Assembly: GCF_900460535.1 (NCBI RefSeq)
Contig: NZ_UHIL01000001.1
Span: forward strand, 992,001-1,056,000
Direction: 5' to 3'
Source of the DNA: Vibrio parahaemolyticus
Lineage (GTDB): Bacteria; Pseudomonadota; Gammaproteobacteria; Enterobacterales; Vibrionaceae
Length of the DNA stretch: 64,000 nucleotides
Position numbers and translations under genes: made by a program. Below are positions 17,705-27,868 of this stretch, piece by piece. Each line of letters starts with the position of its first letter. Position 1 is the stretch's first letter. The notes beneath the pieces are model-generated. The model did not search any database. It saw only the letters and a list, made by a program, of their open reading frames with translations, and had not been told where the DNA came from.

Positions 17705-17740
17705 TGCTTAGCCTGAAAACACCTCAGTTCAGGCTAAGCA
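17705..17740 (+). terminator. Perfect 13-bp hairpin after flgE
   Basis: TGCTTAGCCTGAA / TTCAGGCTAAGCA with a 10-base loop. The tail has few T residues, so termination may be partial. It separates the flgE and flgF units. Confidence 0.6.
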
Positions 17741-17880
17741 TGCTTTGATCTCTGGTTTGCCGCTGTTGCCGCTACATGGATCAAAATCTTGCCTCCCTTT
17801 GCAGTTTCCCTTCATTGAATATCCTTCTTGATTGTCTTTAATTTCATTCAAGTTTTTGATAAATAAGTCTATTTTTATCT

Positions 17881-17896
17881 TGGCATAACTATTGCT
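17881..17896 (+). promoter_or_regulatory. Sigma-54 promoter of flgF
   Basis: TGGCATAACTATTGCT matches TGGCAC-N5-TTGCW except at one position, 37 bases before the flgF ATG. Confidence 0.88.
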
Positions 17897-17933
17897 TTTA
17901 CTCCGAAGTACAGAGACTTTTTTGGAGTAAATT

Positions 17934-18683
17934 ATGGATCGCGCACTGTTTCTCGCAATGAGTGGCGCCAAGCAAAATATGCAGGCTTTGCAATTGCGCG
18001 CTAACAACTTGGCTAACGTCAGCACGACGGGGTTTCGTGCGGATTTAGCACAGGCTCGCTCAATGCAAGCGTATGGCGATGGTTTGCCGTCGCGCGTGTT
18101 TAGCATGACAGAGCGTCCGGGACATAATTTTGCTCAAGGCAGCGTGATCACGACTGGTCGCGATTTAGACATTACCGTCGAAGGCAGCGGTTGGATTTCT
18201 GTATTGGATCACACTGGAAAAGAAGGTTTGACCCGTAACGGTAACCTCAAAATTGACCAAAATGGCATGCTAACCAACGCAAGCGGTCATGCCGTTTTGG
18301 GGGAGAACGATGCGCCAATCACCCTGCCAATCCCACTCTCCAAAATCGAAATCGGTCGTGATGGCACCATCTCTGTACTTCCACAAGGTGCGCCGGCTGA
18401 AGAATTACAAATCGTTGATCGTATCAAGCTTGTGAAAACTGACGATCAAAGCTTATTTAAAGACACCAATGGCTTATTTCGCCATAAAACTCCAAACCAG
18501 CCTTACGAAGCAGACGGCACTATCAGCATTCAAACTGGTGCGATTGAAGGTAGTAACGTGAATGCCGTAGGTGAAATGACCGCGCTCATTGACCTTCAAC
18601 GTCAATTCGAAATGCAGGTCAAAATGATGAGCACCGCTGAAGAGATGGATAAATCTTCAGATTCATTGCTTCGTATGAGTTAA
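17934..18683 (+). CDS. flgF: Flagellar rod protein FlgF
   Basis: A 249-residue proximal rod subunit with the N-terminal NNLANVSTTGFRADLAQA signature, the TRNGNLKID motif near residue 100, and the C-terminal VGEMTALIDLQRQFEMQV helix. It is first in flgFGHIJ, directly after a sigma-54 promoter. Confidence 0.97.
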   Translation: MDRALFLAMSGAKQNMQALQLRANNLANVSTTGFRADLAQARSMQAYGDGLPSRVFSMTERPGHNFAQGSVITTGRDLDITVEGSGWISVLDHTGKEGLTRNGNLKIDQNGMLTNASGHAVLGENDAPITLPIPLSKIEIGRDGTISVLPQGAPAEELQIVDRIKLVKTDDQSLFKDTNGLFRHKTPNQPYEADGTISIQTGAIEGSNVNAVGEMTALIDLQRQFEMQVKMMSTAEEMDKSSDSLLRMS

Positions 18684-18701
18684 CAGAGTTAGAGGTTCAC
18701 T

Positions 18702-19490
18702 ATGCATCCAGCACTATGGGTAAGTAAAACAGGTCTAGACGCCCAACAAACCAACATCGCTACGATTTCGAACAACTTGGCGAACGCCTCGACCGTGGGC
18801 TACAAAAAAAGCCGTGCGGTCTTTGAAGATTTGTTCTATCAAAACATCAACCAGCCGGGCGGTCAGTCTTCTCAAAACACCGAGCTGCCAAGTGGCTTGA
18901 TGCTTGGTGCTGGTTCTAAAGTGGTTGCAACGCAAAAAGTGCACACGCACGGTAATGCGCAAACCACCACCAACGCATTGGACATGATGGTGGAAGGCGA
19001 TGGTTTCTTCCAAGTGACTCTGCCTGACGGCAACATCGGTTACACCCGTAACGGCCAGTTCACGCTAAATGGTGAAGGCACGCTAGTGACATCTGGTTCT
19101 GGTTACCCAGTAGAACCTGAAATTGTGATTCCTGAAGATGCGATTTCTATCACTGTCGGTACGGACGGTGAAGTATCTGTGCGCGTACGTGGTCAGCAAG
19201 ACAACCAAGTCGTTGGCCAGTTGACTATTACAGACTTTGTTAACCCAGGTGGCCTAGAGCCAATCGGTCAGAACCTTTACTTGCCAACAGGCGCAAGTGG
19301 CGACCCGCAAGAAGGTGTTCCGGGTTTGGACGGTTTAGGTGAAATTCGCCAATCAATGCTAGAAGCCTCCAACGTAAACGTGACAGAAGAATTGGTCAAC
19401 ATGATCGAAGCTCAGCGCGTGTACGAAATGAACTCTAAAGTGATCTCATCTGTCGATAAGATGATGAGCTTCGTTAACCAGCAGTTGTAA
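18702..19490 (+). CDS. flgG: Flagellar distal rod protein FlgG
   Basis: A 262-residue distal rod subunit, with NNLANASTVGYKKSRAVFED near the N-terminus and the ASNVNVTEELVNMIEAQRVY C-terminal motif. The order flgF-flgG with an 18-bp gap is the standard arrangement. Confidence 0.98.
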   Translation: MHPALWVSKTGLDAQQTNIATISNNLANASTVGYKKSRAVFEDLFYQNINQPGGQSSQNTELPSGLMLGAGSKVVATQKVHTHGNAQTTTNALDMMVEGDGFFQVTLPDGNIGYTRNGQFTLNGEGTLVTSGSGYPVEPEIVIPEDAISITVGTDGEVSVRVRGQQDNQVVGQLTITDFVNPGGLEPIGQNLYLPTGASGDPQEGVPGLDGLGEIRQSMLEASNVNVTEELVNMIEAQRVYEMNSKVISSVDKMMSFVNQQL

Positions 19491-19520
19491 CGGCGAAAGT
19501 TAGCCATTAAGGAGCTCATA

Positions 19521-20300
19521 ATGAAACGTATCTGTTTACTTGCGCTGATCACAACTATGTCTGGCTGTGCGATGTTAGAACCCATCGAAACGGATGAAGT
19601 GACGCAAGCGACTACCGTTGTGGATGCGGTTGAAGGCGATAAGTCGAAAGACGAGAGTAGCGGCATCGTTGATACACTGCGTGGCCGAAATGATCCGGTT
19701 GCTGGTGATCCAGCGTGGGCTCCAATCCATCCAAAACAAAAGCCTGAGCATTATGCTGCGGCGACGGGTTCTCTGTTTAGCCCAGAGCACATTACCGATT
19801 TGTATGACGACTCTAAACCTCGTGGTATTGGCGACATCATCACAGTCACGTTAGATGAAACCACCAGTGCGACGAAGAGCGCTAACGCGGACTTGTCGAA
19901 AACCAACGAAGCGCAAATGGATCCGTTACAAGTGGGCGGTGAAGAGCTGAAAGTAGGCGGCAAGTACAACTTCTCGTATGACTTAAACAACACCAACACC
20001 TTTGCTGGTGACTCTTCTGCGAAGCAGAGTAACAGCATCAGTGGTTACATTACGGTCGAAGTGATCGAAGTGCTGGCAAACGGCAACCTCGTGATCCGTG
20101 GTGAGAAGTGGATGACGCTAAATACGGGTGACGAGTACATTCGCTTAAGCGGCACAATTCGTCCTGATGACATCAACTTCGACAACACAATTGCGTCAAA
20201 TCGTGTGTCTAACGCAAGAATTCAATACTCAGGAACCGGTCTGTCGCAAGATATGCAAGAGCCTGGCTTCTTGGCACGATTCTTTAATGTAGCGCTATAA
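19521..20300 (+). CDS. flgH: Flagellar L-ring lipoprotein FlgH
   Basis: A lipoprotein forming the outer-membrane L ring. The signal peptide ends at the lipobox MSGC (Cys15). Family motifs include [20 protein letters not shown] and [12 protein letters not shown], and the C-terminal ARIQYSGTG. Length is 259 residues. It lies between flgG and flgI. Confidence 0.97.
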   Translation: MKRICLLALITTMSGCAMLEPIETDEVTQATTVVDAVEGDKSKDESSGIVDTLRGRNDPVAGDPAWAPIHPKQKPEHYAAATGSLFSPEHITDLYDDSKPRGIGDIITVTLDETTSATKSANADLSKTNEAQMDPLQVGGEELKVGGKYNFSYDLNNTNTFAGDSSAKQSNSISGYITVEVIEVLANGNLVIRGEKWMTLNTGDEYIRLSGTIRPDDINFDNTIASNRVSNARIQYSGTGLSQDMQEPGFLARFFNVAL

Positions 20301-20344
20301 GACGCCGCACTGACGGCAAATTGACTGCAAGAGATTAAGTAAGC

Positions 20345-21436
20345 ATGAAAAGAATCGTTTTATTACTGATGAGCGTTGCTCTGTTTTCTACAGCCGCCCA
20401 AGCCGCACGAATCAAAGACGTCGCGCAAGTGGCAGGCGTGCGAAGCAACCAACTCGTGGGTTATGGTTTGGTTTCAGGCTTACCAGGTACGGGCGAAGCG
20501 AACCCATTTACTGAGCAAAGTTTCGCAGCCATGCTGCAAAATTTCGGCATTCAGCTGCCGCCGGGTACCAAGCCAAAAATCAAAAACGTTGCCGCGGTTA
20601 TGGTCACGGCAGAGTTGCCGCCATTTTCTAAGCCGGGTCAACAAGTGGACGTGACTGTATCGTCAATCGGCAGTGCGAAAAGCCTACGTGGTGGTACGCT
20701 TCTACAAACGTTCCTTAAAGGTCTAGACGGTCAAGTTTACGCTGTTGCACAAGGTAACTTAGTGGTGAGCGGTTTCAGTGCTGAAGGCGCTGACGGTTCA
20801 AAAATTGTTGGTAACAACCCAACTGTTGGTCTTATCTCTAGTGGTGCGACGGTAGAGCGCGAAATTCCAAACCCATTCGGTCGTGGTGATTACATTACTT
20901 TCAACTTGCTTGAATCTGATTTCACGACCGCACAACGCATGGCGGATGCGGTAAACAACTTCCTTGGCCCACAAATGGCTAGTGCAGTCGATGCGACGTC
21001 GGTACGCGTGCGTGCCCCGCGTGATGTCAGCCAGCGTGTGGCGTTTTTGTCCGCGATTGAAAACCTAGAGTTTGACCCAGCTGATGGCGCGGCGAAGATC
21101 ATTGTTAACTCCCGTACTGGCACGATTGTCGTTGGCAAACACGTGCGTCTTAAGCCTGCGGCAGTGACGCATGGTGGCATGACTGTCGCCATCAAAGAAA
21201 ATCTAAACGTTAGCCAACCAAACAGCTTCTCTGGCGGCCAAACGGTCGTGGTGCCCGATTCAGATATCGAAGTGACGGAAGAAAAAGGCAAAATGTTCAA
21301 ATTCGAGCCGGGTTTGACGCTGGATGACCTCGTACGTGCGGTGAATGAAGTGGGCGCAGCACCTTCTGATTTGATGGCCATCTTACAAGCATTGAAACAA
21401 GCTGGTGCCATCGAAGGCCAGTTGATCATCATTTAA
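20345..21436 (+). CDS. flgI: Flagellar P-ring protein FlgI
   Basis: A 363-residue periplasmic ring protein with a signal peptide ending AAQA (about residue 20). The mature start [20 protein letters not shown] and [11 protein letters not shown] are signature FlgI sequences, as is the C-terminal [17 protein letters not shown]. Its assembly needs FlgA, encoded at 11.9 kb. Confidence 0.98.
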   Translation: MKRIVLLLMSVALFSTAAQAARIKDVAQVAGVRSNQLVGYGLVSGLPGTGEANPFTEQSFAAMLQNFGIQLPPGTKPKIKNVAAVMVTAELPPFSKPGQQVDVTVSSIGSAKSLRGGTLLQTFLKGLDGQVYAVAQGNLVVSGFSAEGADGSKIVGNNPTVGLISSGATVEREIPNPFGRGDYITFNLLESDFTTAQRMADAVNNFLGPQMASAVDATSVRVRAPRDVSQRVAFLSAIENLEFDPADGAAKIIVNSRTGTIVVGKHVRLKPAAVTHGGMTVAIKENLNVSQPNSFSGGQTVVVPDSDIEVTEEKGKMFKFEPGLTLDDLVRAVNEVGAAPSDLMAILQALKQAGAIEGQLIII

Positions 21437-21452
21437 TGGTTAGGAGGTTGCG

Positions 21453-22379
21453 ATGATGAAGAATCCTAACGATATCGGTTTTATTCACGATATTAGCTCA
21501 CTCGATAGCCTGCGTCAGAAAGCGGTGAAAGAGGGCAAAGATGGCGAGCAAGAAGCACTGCATGCGGCTGCTCGTCAGTTTGAGTCTATCTTTACATCCA
21601 TGATGCTGAAGTCGATGCGCGAAGCGAACGAAGGCTTCGAGTCGAACATCATGAATAGCCAAAATGAGAAGTTTTACCGCCAGATGCTTGATGAGCAGAT
21701 GGCGAGTGAACTGAGCGCAAATGGCTCTATGGGCTTGGCAGATATGATTGTGGCACAGCTGACGGCTGGCCAAGGCAATGATAAGAGCGAAACGGCAATG
21801 CGCGATGCGGCAAACAGCGCCGTAGAATATCGTCGCGTGGACCCTAAAAAAGCGCGTGAAATTGAAAAGCGATTGATTGAGTCCGGCGAACTTTCCCGTA
21901 CCAGCCATACTCCCGCTAAGTTTGATTCGCCAGAATCCTTTGTGAACTCCATGAAGCCATACGCTGAAAAGGCGGCGAAAGCGTTGGGTGTAGAACCATC
22001 ATTGCTTCTTGCTCAAGCAGCTCTGGAAACTGGCTGGGGACAAAAAGTGGTGCAAAATGCTCGTGGTAGCAGTAACAACTTGTTCAACATCAAAGCAGAC
22101 AGAAGCTGGCAAGGTGACAAAGTCACCACGCAAACATTGGAATTTCATGACAATACGCCAGTGAAAGAGACGGCAGCGTTTCGTTCTTACTCGAACTATC
22201 AAGATAGTTTCAACGACTACGTCCGTTTCTTAAATGACAACCCACGTTACGAGACGGCATTGCAGCAACGTGGAGATTCTGAATCCTTTATTCGCGGTAT
22301 TCATCGAGCAGGTTATGCGACGGATCCAACCTACGCCGACAAAGTTCTGCAAGTGAAGCAGAAAATCGAAAGTATGTAA
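21453..22379 (+). CDS. flgJ: Rod-cap peptidoglycan hydrolase FlgJ
   Basis: A bifunctional 308-residue protein. The N-terminal rod-capping domain (about 1-105) has the conserved ARQFESIFTSMMLKSMREAN. The C-terminal glucosaminidase-type domain (about 148-305) has AQAALETGWGQKVV with the catalytic glutamate and NLFNIKADRSWQGD, which opens peptidoglycan for the rod. It is the last gene of flgFGHIJ and precedes a terminator. Confidence 0.97.
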   Translation: MMKNPNDIGFIHDISSLDSLRQKAVKEGKDGEQEALHAAARQFESIFTSMMLKSMREANEGFESNIMNSQNEKFYRQMLDEQMASELSANGSMGLADMIVAQLTAGQGNDKSETAMRDAANSAVEYRRVDPKKAREIEKRLIESGELSRTSHTPAKFDSPESFVNSMKPYAEKAAKALGVEPSLLLAQAALETGWGQKVVQNARGSSNNLFNIKADRSWQGDKVTTQTLEFHDNTPVKETAAFRSYSNYQDSFNDYVRFLNDNPRYETALQQRGDSESFIRGIHRAGYATDPTYADKVLQVKQKIESM

Positions 22380-22411
22380 CCTTTTGGGGTTGCCGCGTAC
22401 GCGAATCATTG

Positions 22412-22440
22412 AGGCTTGCCATCGTGCAAGCCTTTATTTT
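22412..22440 (+). terminator. Terminator of flgFGHIJ
   Basis: AGGCTTGC / GCAAGCCT stem with a short loop and tail TTATTTT. Confidence 0.88.
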
Positions 22441-22468
22441 ACCTGTATTTACTACTCTAAATTCCACT

Positions 22469-22484
22469 TGGCACACCTTTTGCT
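22469..22484 (+). promoter_or_regulatory. Sigma-54 promoter of flgK
   Basis: TGGCACACCTTTTGCT is a full match to TGGCAC-N5-TTGCW, 57 bases before the flgK ATG. Confidence 0.92.
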
Positions 22485-22540
22485 TTTACTTGTCTAGGTG
22501 ATCGGTATTTACCGATCTTATTTCGTTTTTGGGGGCAGGT

Positions 22541-24481
22541 ATGGCGTCAGATCTTCTGAATGTAGGTACTCAAAGTGTGCTTACTGCTCAGAGGCAGTTA
22601 AATACTACTGGTCATAACATTTCTAATGTTAATACAGAAGGTTACAGCCGTCAGTCAGTGATTCAGGGTACCAACGATCCACGCATGTTTGGTGGTTCGA
22701 CCTACGGCATGGGCGTGCATGTGGAAAATGTTCGCCGCTCGTGGGACCAATTTGCCGTTAATGAACTCAACCTGTCCTCTACAAGCAATGCGAATAAAAC
22801 GGATACCCAAGATAACTTAGACATGCTTTCTAGCATGTTGAGCTCTGTTGCATCGAAGAAGATCCCAGAAAACCTCAACGAGTGGTTTGATGCTGTGAAA
22901 ACCATGGCAGACACACCAAACGATTTAGGTGCGCGTAAAGTTGTGTTGGAAAAGGCAAAAATCTTTTCAGATACATTAAACGACTTTCACGAAACGGTGC
23001 GACTGCAGTCAGACGTAACCAATAAAAAATTGGACATGGGCATTGAGCGCATTAACCAATTGGCGCTAGAAATTCGTGACATTCACCGCTTGATGATGCG
23101 CACTCCTGGTCCACATAACGATTTGATGGATCAGCATGAAAAGCTGATTACCGAGCTGTCGGAATACACTAAGGTCACCGTGACCCCACGTAAAAACGCT
23201 GAAGGTTTCAACGTGCACATCGGCAATGGTCATACCTTGGTGTCGGGCACAGAGGCAAGCCAATTAAAAATGATTGATGGCTACCCAGACGTGCACCAAC
23301 GACGTCTGGCGATGGTCGAAGGCGATGGTATTAAAGCGATTAAGGCCGACGACATGGACGGCAAAATCGGCGCGCTACTCGACATGCGTGACAAACACAT
23401 TCCGCAGCTGCTGGATGAAATGGGGCGCTTAGCTACCGGATTCTCTTACAAGGTCAACCAACTGCAATCGCAAGGTTTGGATCTCAACGGCAAAATCGGT
23501 AAAGACGTTTTCACCGATGTGAATTCTGAGCTGGTGGCTAAATCACGAGTGTTTACCGCACCAAACTCGAAAGCGGACGTTGCCGTTTATGTCGATGATA
23601 TTTCGGCGTTGAAAGGTGGCGAATATGCGCTGCGCTTCGATGGTGATCGCTACAGCGTGACAACACCGAAAGGCGAGCAAGTTCAGATAGATATAGACCA
23701 GTCGGATTCTACCTTCGTATTGGATGGCATGAGAGTGCAAATCGGCGAAGGCCTTGCCGCTGGCGAACGAGTGCTGCTGCGTCCTACTCGCAGTGGTGCT
23801 GCCATCATCAAGATGGAAACCAACGACGCTAAATCCATTGCCGCACAAAGTTATGAAGCGTCTACGACGTTTGCTCAAGGCAGTGCAAAATTCAATATTC
23901 GTGAAGCGGGTGATGTAAAAGAGTTTGAAGTGACGGTCCAGCCACCCGATGAAAAGCACGACAAAGCGTGGCTAAAGATTACCGATAACAAAGGTAACTT
24001 ACTGTCTGATAAATACTCTTATCCGTTAGACAAAGATGATCCGCTGATTGAAATCTCAGTGCCGAAAAGTCATCCGCTATACAAAAATGGCGATGCAACC
24101 ATCTTTGAACTCACAGAAGGCGCACTGCTGAACGACAAATTTACGGCCAACTTGGTGCCGTCAGAAGGTGGTAACGGCAACTTGAGAAAGATGCAGCAAT
24201 TACAAACCAACAAAATGATGGATGGTAAATCGAGCACCTTGATTGACGTTTACCACAATCTTAATACTGACGTGGGTTTGAAATCGGCAACGGCTAACCG
24301 CTTAGCATCGGTTGCGCGTTTAGAGCATGAAGCCGCACAAGAGCGTGTAGCATCGATTGCGGGTGTGAACCTCGATGAAGAGGCCGCCAACATGATGAAG
24401 TTTCAACAAGCTTACATGGCTTCATCACGCGTGATGCAGGCGGCAAATGACACCTTCAACACCATTTTGCAACTGAGGTAA
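22541..24481 (+). CDS. flgK: Hook-filament junction protein FlgK (HAP1)
   Basis: A 646-residue junction protein between hook and filament. The ATG at 22541 (MASDLLNVG) follows GGGGGCAGGT; an upstream TTG in frame is unlikely. The N-terminal HNISNVNTEGYSRQ signature and the C-terminal VNLDEEAANMMKFQQAYMAS motif are typical. The insert between the conserved ends (about 330-560) makes it longer than E. coli FlgK. It is co-transcribed with flgL and is a client of FlgN. Confidence 0.97.
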   Translation: MASDLLNVGTQSVLTAQRQLNTTGHNISNVNTEGYSRQSVIQGTNDPRMFGGSTYGMGVHVENVRRSWDQFAVNELNLSSTSNANKTDTQDNLDMLSSMLSSVASKKIPENLNEWFDAVKTMADTPNDLGARKVVLEKAKIFSDTLNDFHETVRLQSDVTNKKLDMGIERINQLALEIRDIHRLMMRTPGPHNDLMDQHEKLITELSEYTKVTVTPRKNAEGFNVHIGNGHTLVSGTEASQLKMIDGYPDVHQRRLAMVEGDGIKAIKADDMDGKIGALLDMRDKHIPQLLDEMGRLATGFSYKVNQLQSQGLDLNGKIGKDVFTDVNSELVAKSRVFTAPNSKADVAVYVDDISALKGGEYALRFDGDRYSVTTPKGEQVQIDIDQSDSTFVLDGMRVQIGEGLAAGERVLLRPTRSGAAIIKMETNDAKSIAAQSYEASTTFAQGSAKFNIREAGDVKEFEVTVQPPDEKHDKAWLKITDNKGNLLSDKYSYPLDKDDPLIEISVPKSHPLYKNGDATIFELTEGALLNDKFTANLVPSEGGNGNLRKMQQLQTNKMMDGKSSTLIDVYHNLNTDVGLKSATANRLASVARLEHEAAQERVASIAGVNLDEEAANMMKFQQAYMASSRVMQAANDTFNTILQLR

Positions 24482-24494
24482 GGAGAAGAGATAA

Positions 24495-25688
24495 GTGTTA
24501 ACTCGAATTTCTAGTTTCCATAACTATCAGTCTGTACAAAATGACTTGCGTCGCCAAGAGAACAAGATCCATCACAACCAAGAGCAACTTGCCTCAGGTA
24601 AGAAGCTGCTTAAACCAAGTGATGATCCGCTGGCTGCGCATTACATTCAGAATATTGGCCAGCAGCAAGAGCAGTTAAAGCAATATTTAAGCTCGATTGT
24701 GTTGGTGCGTAACCGTTTAGAAAACCACGAAGTGAACATCGCGAACGCAGAAAGTTTCGCTGATGAATCGAAACGTCTCACAATGGAAATGATCAACGGT
24801 GCGTTCTCTGCCGAAGACCGACAAGCGAAAAAACGCGAGTTGGAAGAAATTGCAAATAACTTCCTTAACTTAGTGAATGCGCAAGATGAATCGGGCAACT
24901 ACGTGTTTGCGGGGACAAAGCCGAAAAGCCAGCCATTTTATCGTGATAAAGATGGCAGCGTGCAATACGCTGGTGATGATTACCAACGCAAAATGAAAGT
25001 GTCCAGCATGCTGGATATGCCGATGAACGATCCTGGTAGCAAACTGTTCATGGAAATCCCAAACCCGTTTGGTGATTACCAGCCTAGTTACGATTTACAA
25101 AGCGGCTCTGACTTACTGCTAAGTAAAGCAACCAATGTGGATGCGAAGGACACCGCCTCTTATCGCGTGACGTTTGTTGATATGAATAACGGCAAGTTTG
25201 GCTACCAATTGGAGCGAAACGGCAAAGTGGTGGACGCTGACGAATTTTCGCCAGAAAAAGGCATCGAGTACAAAGGACTTAAAGTGCATGTGAAAGGGCA
25301 AATTACCCCTGGAGACAGCATCGGCATCGAAAAACGTGAGTCCTTCAGTATTTTCGATACCTTTAAGGAAGCGATGTCTTGGTCGGATAAATCCGTTTCC
25401 GATACATCAGCGACCGCGAAGTTGCACCAAATGACTGAGGAATTTCAAGCCGCGTTCATCCATTTGAACAAAGCTCGAACCGACGTGGGTGCAAGGCTGA
25501 GCACGCTCGATATTCAAGAGCAAAACCACGAAGACTTTAACTTGTCTTTGGCAAAAGCAAAGAGCAATTTTGAGGATTTGGATTACTCCAAAGCTGTGAT
25601 CGAGTTCAGTGAGAACTCGCGTGCATTGCAGGCCTCGCAACAAGCTTTTGGCAAAACAAAAGACCTGACATTGTTTAACTACATTTAA
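24495..25688 (+). CDS. flgL: Hook-filament junction protein FlgL (HAP3)
   Basis: A 397-residue flagellin-like junction protein. It begins with GTG, chosen because AAGGAGA lies at the right distance and the N-terminus MLTRISSFHNYQSVQNDLRR matches the family. The segment LASGKKLLKPSDDPLAAHYI is the FlgL/flagellin D0-D1 signature, and DLDYSKAVIEFSENSRALQA is the C-terminal one. It starts 13 bp after flgK. Confidence 0.96.
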   Translation: MLTRISSFHNYQSVQNDLRRQENKIHHNQEQLASGKKLLKPSDDPLAAHYIQNIGQQQEQLKQYLSSIVLVRNRLENHEVNIANAESFADESKRLTMEMINGAFSAEDRQAKKRELEEIANNFLNLVNAQDESGNYVFAGTKPKSQPFYRDKDGSVQYAGDDYQRKMKVSSMLDMPMNDPGSKLFMEIPNPFGDYQPSYDLQSGSDLLLSKATNVDAKDTASYRVTFVDMNNGKFGYQLERNGKVVDADEFSPEKGIEYKGLKVHVKGQITPGDSIGIEKRESFSIFDTFKEAMSWSDKSVSDTSATAKLHQMTEEFQAAFIHLNKARTDVGARLSTLDIQEQNHEDFNLSLAKAKSNFEDLDYSKAVIEFSENSRALQASQQAFGKTKDLTLFNYI

Positions 25689-26123
25689 TGATTTGACGGC
25701 CAGCGGCGAATAACGACAACGAGAGATTTTGATGCCTTATGTGCCAAGCCTTAAGTGCGAGAAATTTCAAATGTCGTTGAGGTGAGTGAGCGGCATGTTT
25801 TTACCGAATGCGGCAAAGGCACCAGTGGCAATGTGAGCGGCAAGCTTCTCTTGGTGTGAAAATATCTTCATCTCATAGAGAAAGAGGTCGAAAACAGCGA
25901 GTGTGTTATCTAACTTATTGTTTATTTATCTATTTTAATTTGGAATCGATATCTTAAATAAGTTGGCACACAAATTGTATTGAATAATGTCAGAACAGAT
26001 TTCGAGATTCTAAACCCTGCGTTAAAGGCAGATTTAGCAAGTAATTTTTACGGTCAGTGCTTATCCAAATGAGAGTAAAGCTGGCCGCTTCGCAAAAGCT
26101 TGCGAACTCAAAAGGAGAGCAAA
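25689..26123. other. Gap between flgL and flaC
   Basis: About 435 bases without a gene or an obvious terminator. The 3' half carries a sigma-54-like box (25964-25979) and a leader of about 135 bases ending in the strong ribosome site AAAGGAGAGC of flaC. Confidence 0.55.
25964..25979 (+). promoter_or_regulatory. Variant sigma-54-like promoter of flaC
   Basis: TGGCACACAAATTGTA has a perfect -24 half and correct spacing, but the -12 GC is changed to GT. It lies 145 bases before the flaC ATG. No sigma-28 box was seen in this gap. Confidence 0.55.
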
Positions 26124-27278
26124 ATGGCTGTAACAGTTAGTACTAACGTCTCCGCGATGACCGCGCAGCGTTACTTAAATAAAGCGACCAACGAGCTGAA
26201 TACCTCGATGGAGCGTCTATCATCAGGTCACAAAATTAACAGTGCAAAAGACGATGCAGCAGGTCTGCAGATCTCTAACCGTCTAACGGCACAGTCTCGT
26301 GGTCTTGATGTGGCAATGCGTAACGCGAACGATGGTATCTCTATCGCTCAAACGGCTGAAGGTGCGATGAACGAAGCAACGTCAGTGATGCAGCGTATGC
26401 GTGACTTGGCTATCCAGTCATCAAACGGTACTAACTCTCCAGCTGAGCGTCAGGCAATCAACGAAGAATCAATGGCGTTGGTTGACGAACTGAACCGTAT
26501 CGCAGAAACCACATCATTCGGTGGCCGTCGTCTATTGAACGGCTCATTCGGTGAAGCGGCATTCCAAATCGGTGCGAGCTCTGGTGAAGCGATGATCATG
26601 GGTCTAACCAGTATTCGTGCAGATGACACTCGTATGGGCGGTGTGACATTCTTCTCTGAAGTAGGAAAAGGTAAAGATTGGGGTGTTGATCCAACTAAAG
26701 CCGATCTAAAAATCACGCTTCCTGGCATGGGTGAAGACGAAGATGGTAATGTTGATGATCTAGAAATCAATATCAACGCGAAAGCGGGTGATGACATCGA
26801 AGAGCTAGCAACGTACATCAATGGTCAATCAGACATGATCAACGCGTCTGTAAGCGAAGATGGCAAGCTGCAAATTTTTGTTGCTCATCCAAACGTTCAG
26901 GGTGACATCTCGATCTCTGGTGGTCTTGCTTCTGAGCTAGGCCTAAGTGATGAGCCAGTAAGAACATCAGTACAAGATATTGATATGACAACGGTTCAAG
27001 GATCTCAGAACGCGATTTCTGTACTGGACTCTGCACTGAAATACGTGGATTCACAACGTGCGGATCTTGGTGCGAAACAAAACCGTCTGAGCCACAGCAT
27101 CAACAACTTGGCAAATATCCAAGAAAACGTTGACGCGTCGAACAGCCGAATTAAAGACACGGACTTTGCGAAAGAAACAACGCAAATGACCAAAGCACAA
27201 ATTTTGCAACAAGCAGGTACTTCGATTCTTGCTCAAGCGAAACAGTTGCCAAACTCTGCAATGTCACTATTGCAGTAG
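26124..27278 (+). CDS. flaC: Polar flagellin FlaC
   Basis: A 384-residue filament subunit. The ATG at 26124 ([18 protein letters not shown]) follows AAAAGGAGAG, so a longer frame from 26100 was not used. The conserved D0/D1 ends include [20 protein letters not shown] and, at the C-terminus, [20 protein letters not shown]. The middle carries the [19 protein letters not shown] segment shared with FlaD. It is the first of three tandem flagellins, named by the gene order known for V. parahaemolyticus. Confidence 0.93.
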   Translation: MAVTVSTNVSAMTAQRYLNKATNELNTSMERLSSGHKINSAKDDAAGLQISNRLTAQSRGLDVAMRNANDGISIAQTAEGAMNEATSVMQRMRDLAIQSSNGTNSPAERQAINEESMALVDELNRIAETTSFGGRRLLNGSFGEAAFQIGASSGEAMIMGLTSIRADDTRMGGVTFFSEVGKGKDWGVDPTKADLKITLPGMGEDEDGNVDDLEININAKAGDDIEELATYINGQSDMINASVSEDGKLQIFVAHPNVQGDISISGGLASELGLSDEPVRTSVQDIDMTTVQGSQNAISVLDSALKYVDSQRADLGAKQNRLSHSINNLANIQENVDASNSRIKDTDFAKETTQMTKAQILQQAGTSILAQAKQLPNSAMSLLQ

Positions 27279-27281
27279 TTT

Positions 27282-27443
27282 ATACCAATTACAGTGAATA
27301 AGAGTTCAGAAATAGCGTAGATTCAATGCTTGAGAACGAGGCAAAGTTTTTCGATAAGTAGTCATTCTACAGTCAAAAACTTTAACGTAGTTATCGAGCA
27401 TTTTAGCAAGCTAGGGTGAGCAGTTATTTACTACGATTGGTAT
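27282..27443. repeat. MITE-like palindromic repeat after flaC
   Basis: Outer imperfect inverted repeats ATACCAATTACAGTGAATAA (27282-27301) and TTATTTACTACGATTGGTAT (27424-27443) match at 16 of 20 positions. An inner pair AAAGTTTTT / AAAAACTTT lies at 27343-27351 and 27375-27383. The whole 162 bp is a long imperfect palindrome with no coding capacity, starting three bases after the flaC stop. It resembles dispersed intergenic repeats of Vibrio with ATACCAAT ends (from memory). Confidence 0.7.
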
Positions 27444-27630
27444 CCTCTAGCCTGTATTCAATACATTCAGACGTGGATGGGAATGCGGGCTTTTGGCAAG
27501 CAACTTTATAACAAAATGAATGGCTCTCTCATCTCTCACCTGCCAATCATTTTCAATGTAGAGTTGCACCCGGTATGCCGGAAATGTGTTCATTTCTCTT
27601 GATCTCCACATAGGCTCTGGCGACCAACCT

Positions 27631-27667
27631 AGCCCCAGTTCTCTCAAAGGAAAAGGGGCTTTTTCTT
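27631..27667 (+). terminator. Probable terminator downstream of flaC
   Basis: AGCCCC / GGGGCT stem around an 18-base loop followed by TTTTCTTTTC. It lies 350 bases after flaC, beyond the palindromic repeat. Confidence 0.6.
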
Positions 27668-27841
27668 TTCTGCATTTTCCTTCTTTTATTTTCTCTATTC
27701 ATTTCCTTATCTCTTATTTTTGATGCTTTTTTGTACAATTTAGCCCTCTCGGCTCAATTTGTAGAAACTTGAGCACTTTTTCTGACTTTTCTTCAATTTT
27801 TTTAGCCAAATCTCGCAATGTTATTTTTTTAAATTTTTTTC

Positions 27842-27868
27842 TAAAGCTTCTGAATTTGGTGTCGTTAA
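27842..27868 (+). promoter_or_regulatory. Sigma-28-type promoter of flaD
   Basis: TAAAGCTT, 11 bases, GTCGTTAA: a good match with exact spacing to TAAAGTTT-N11-GCCGATAA, 82 bases before the flaD ATG. Confidence 0.8.
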
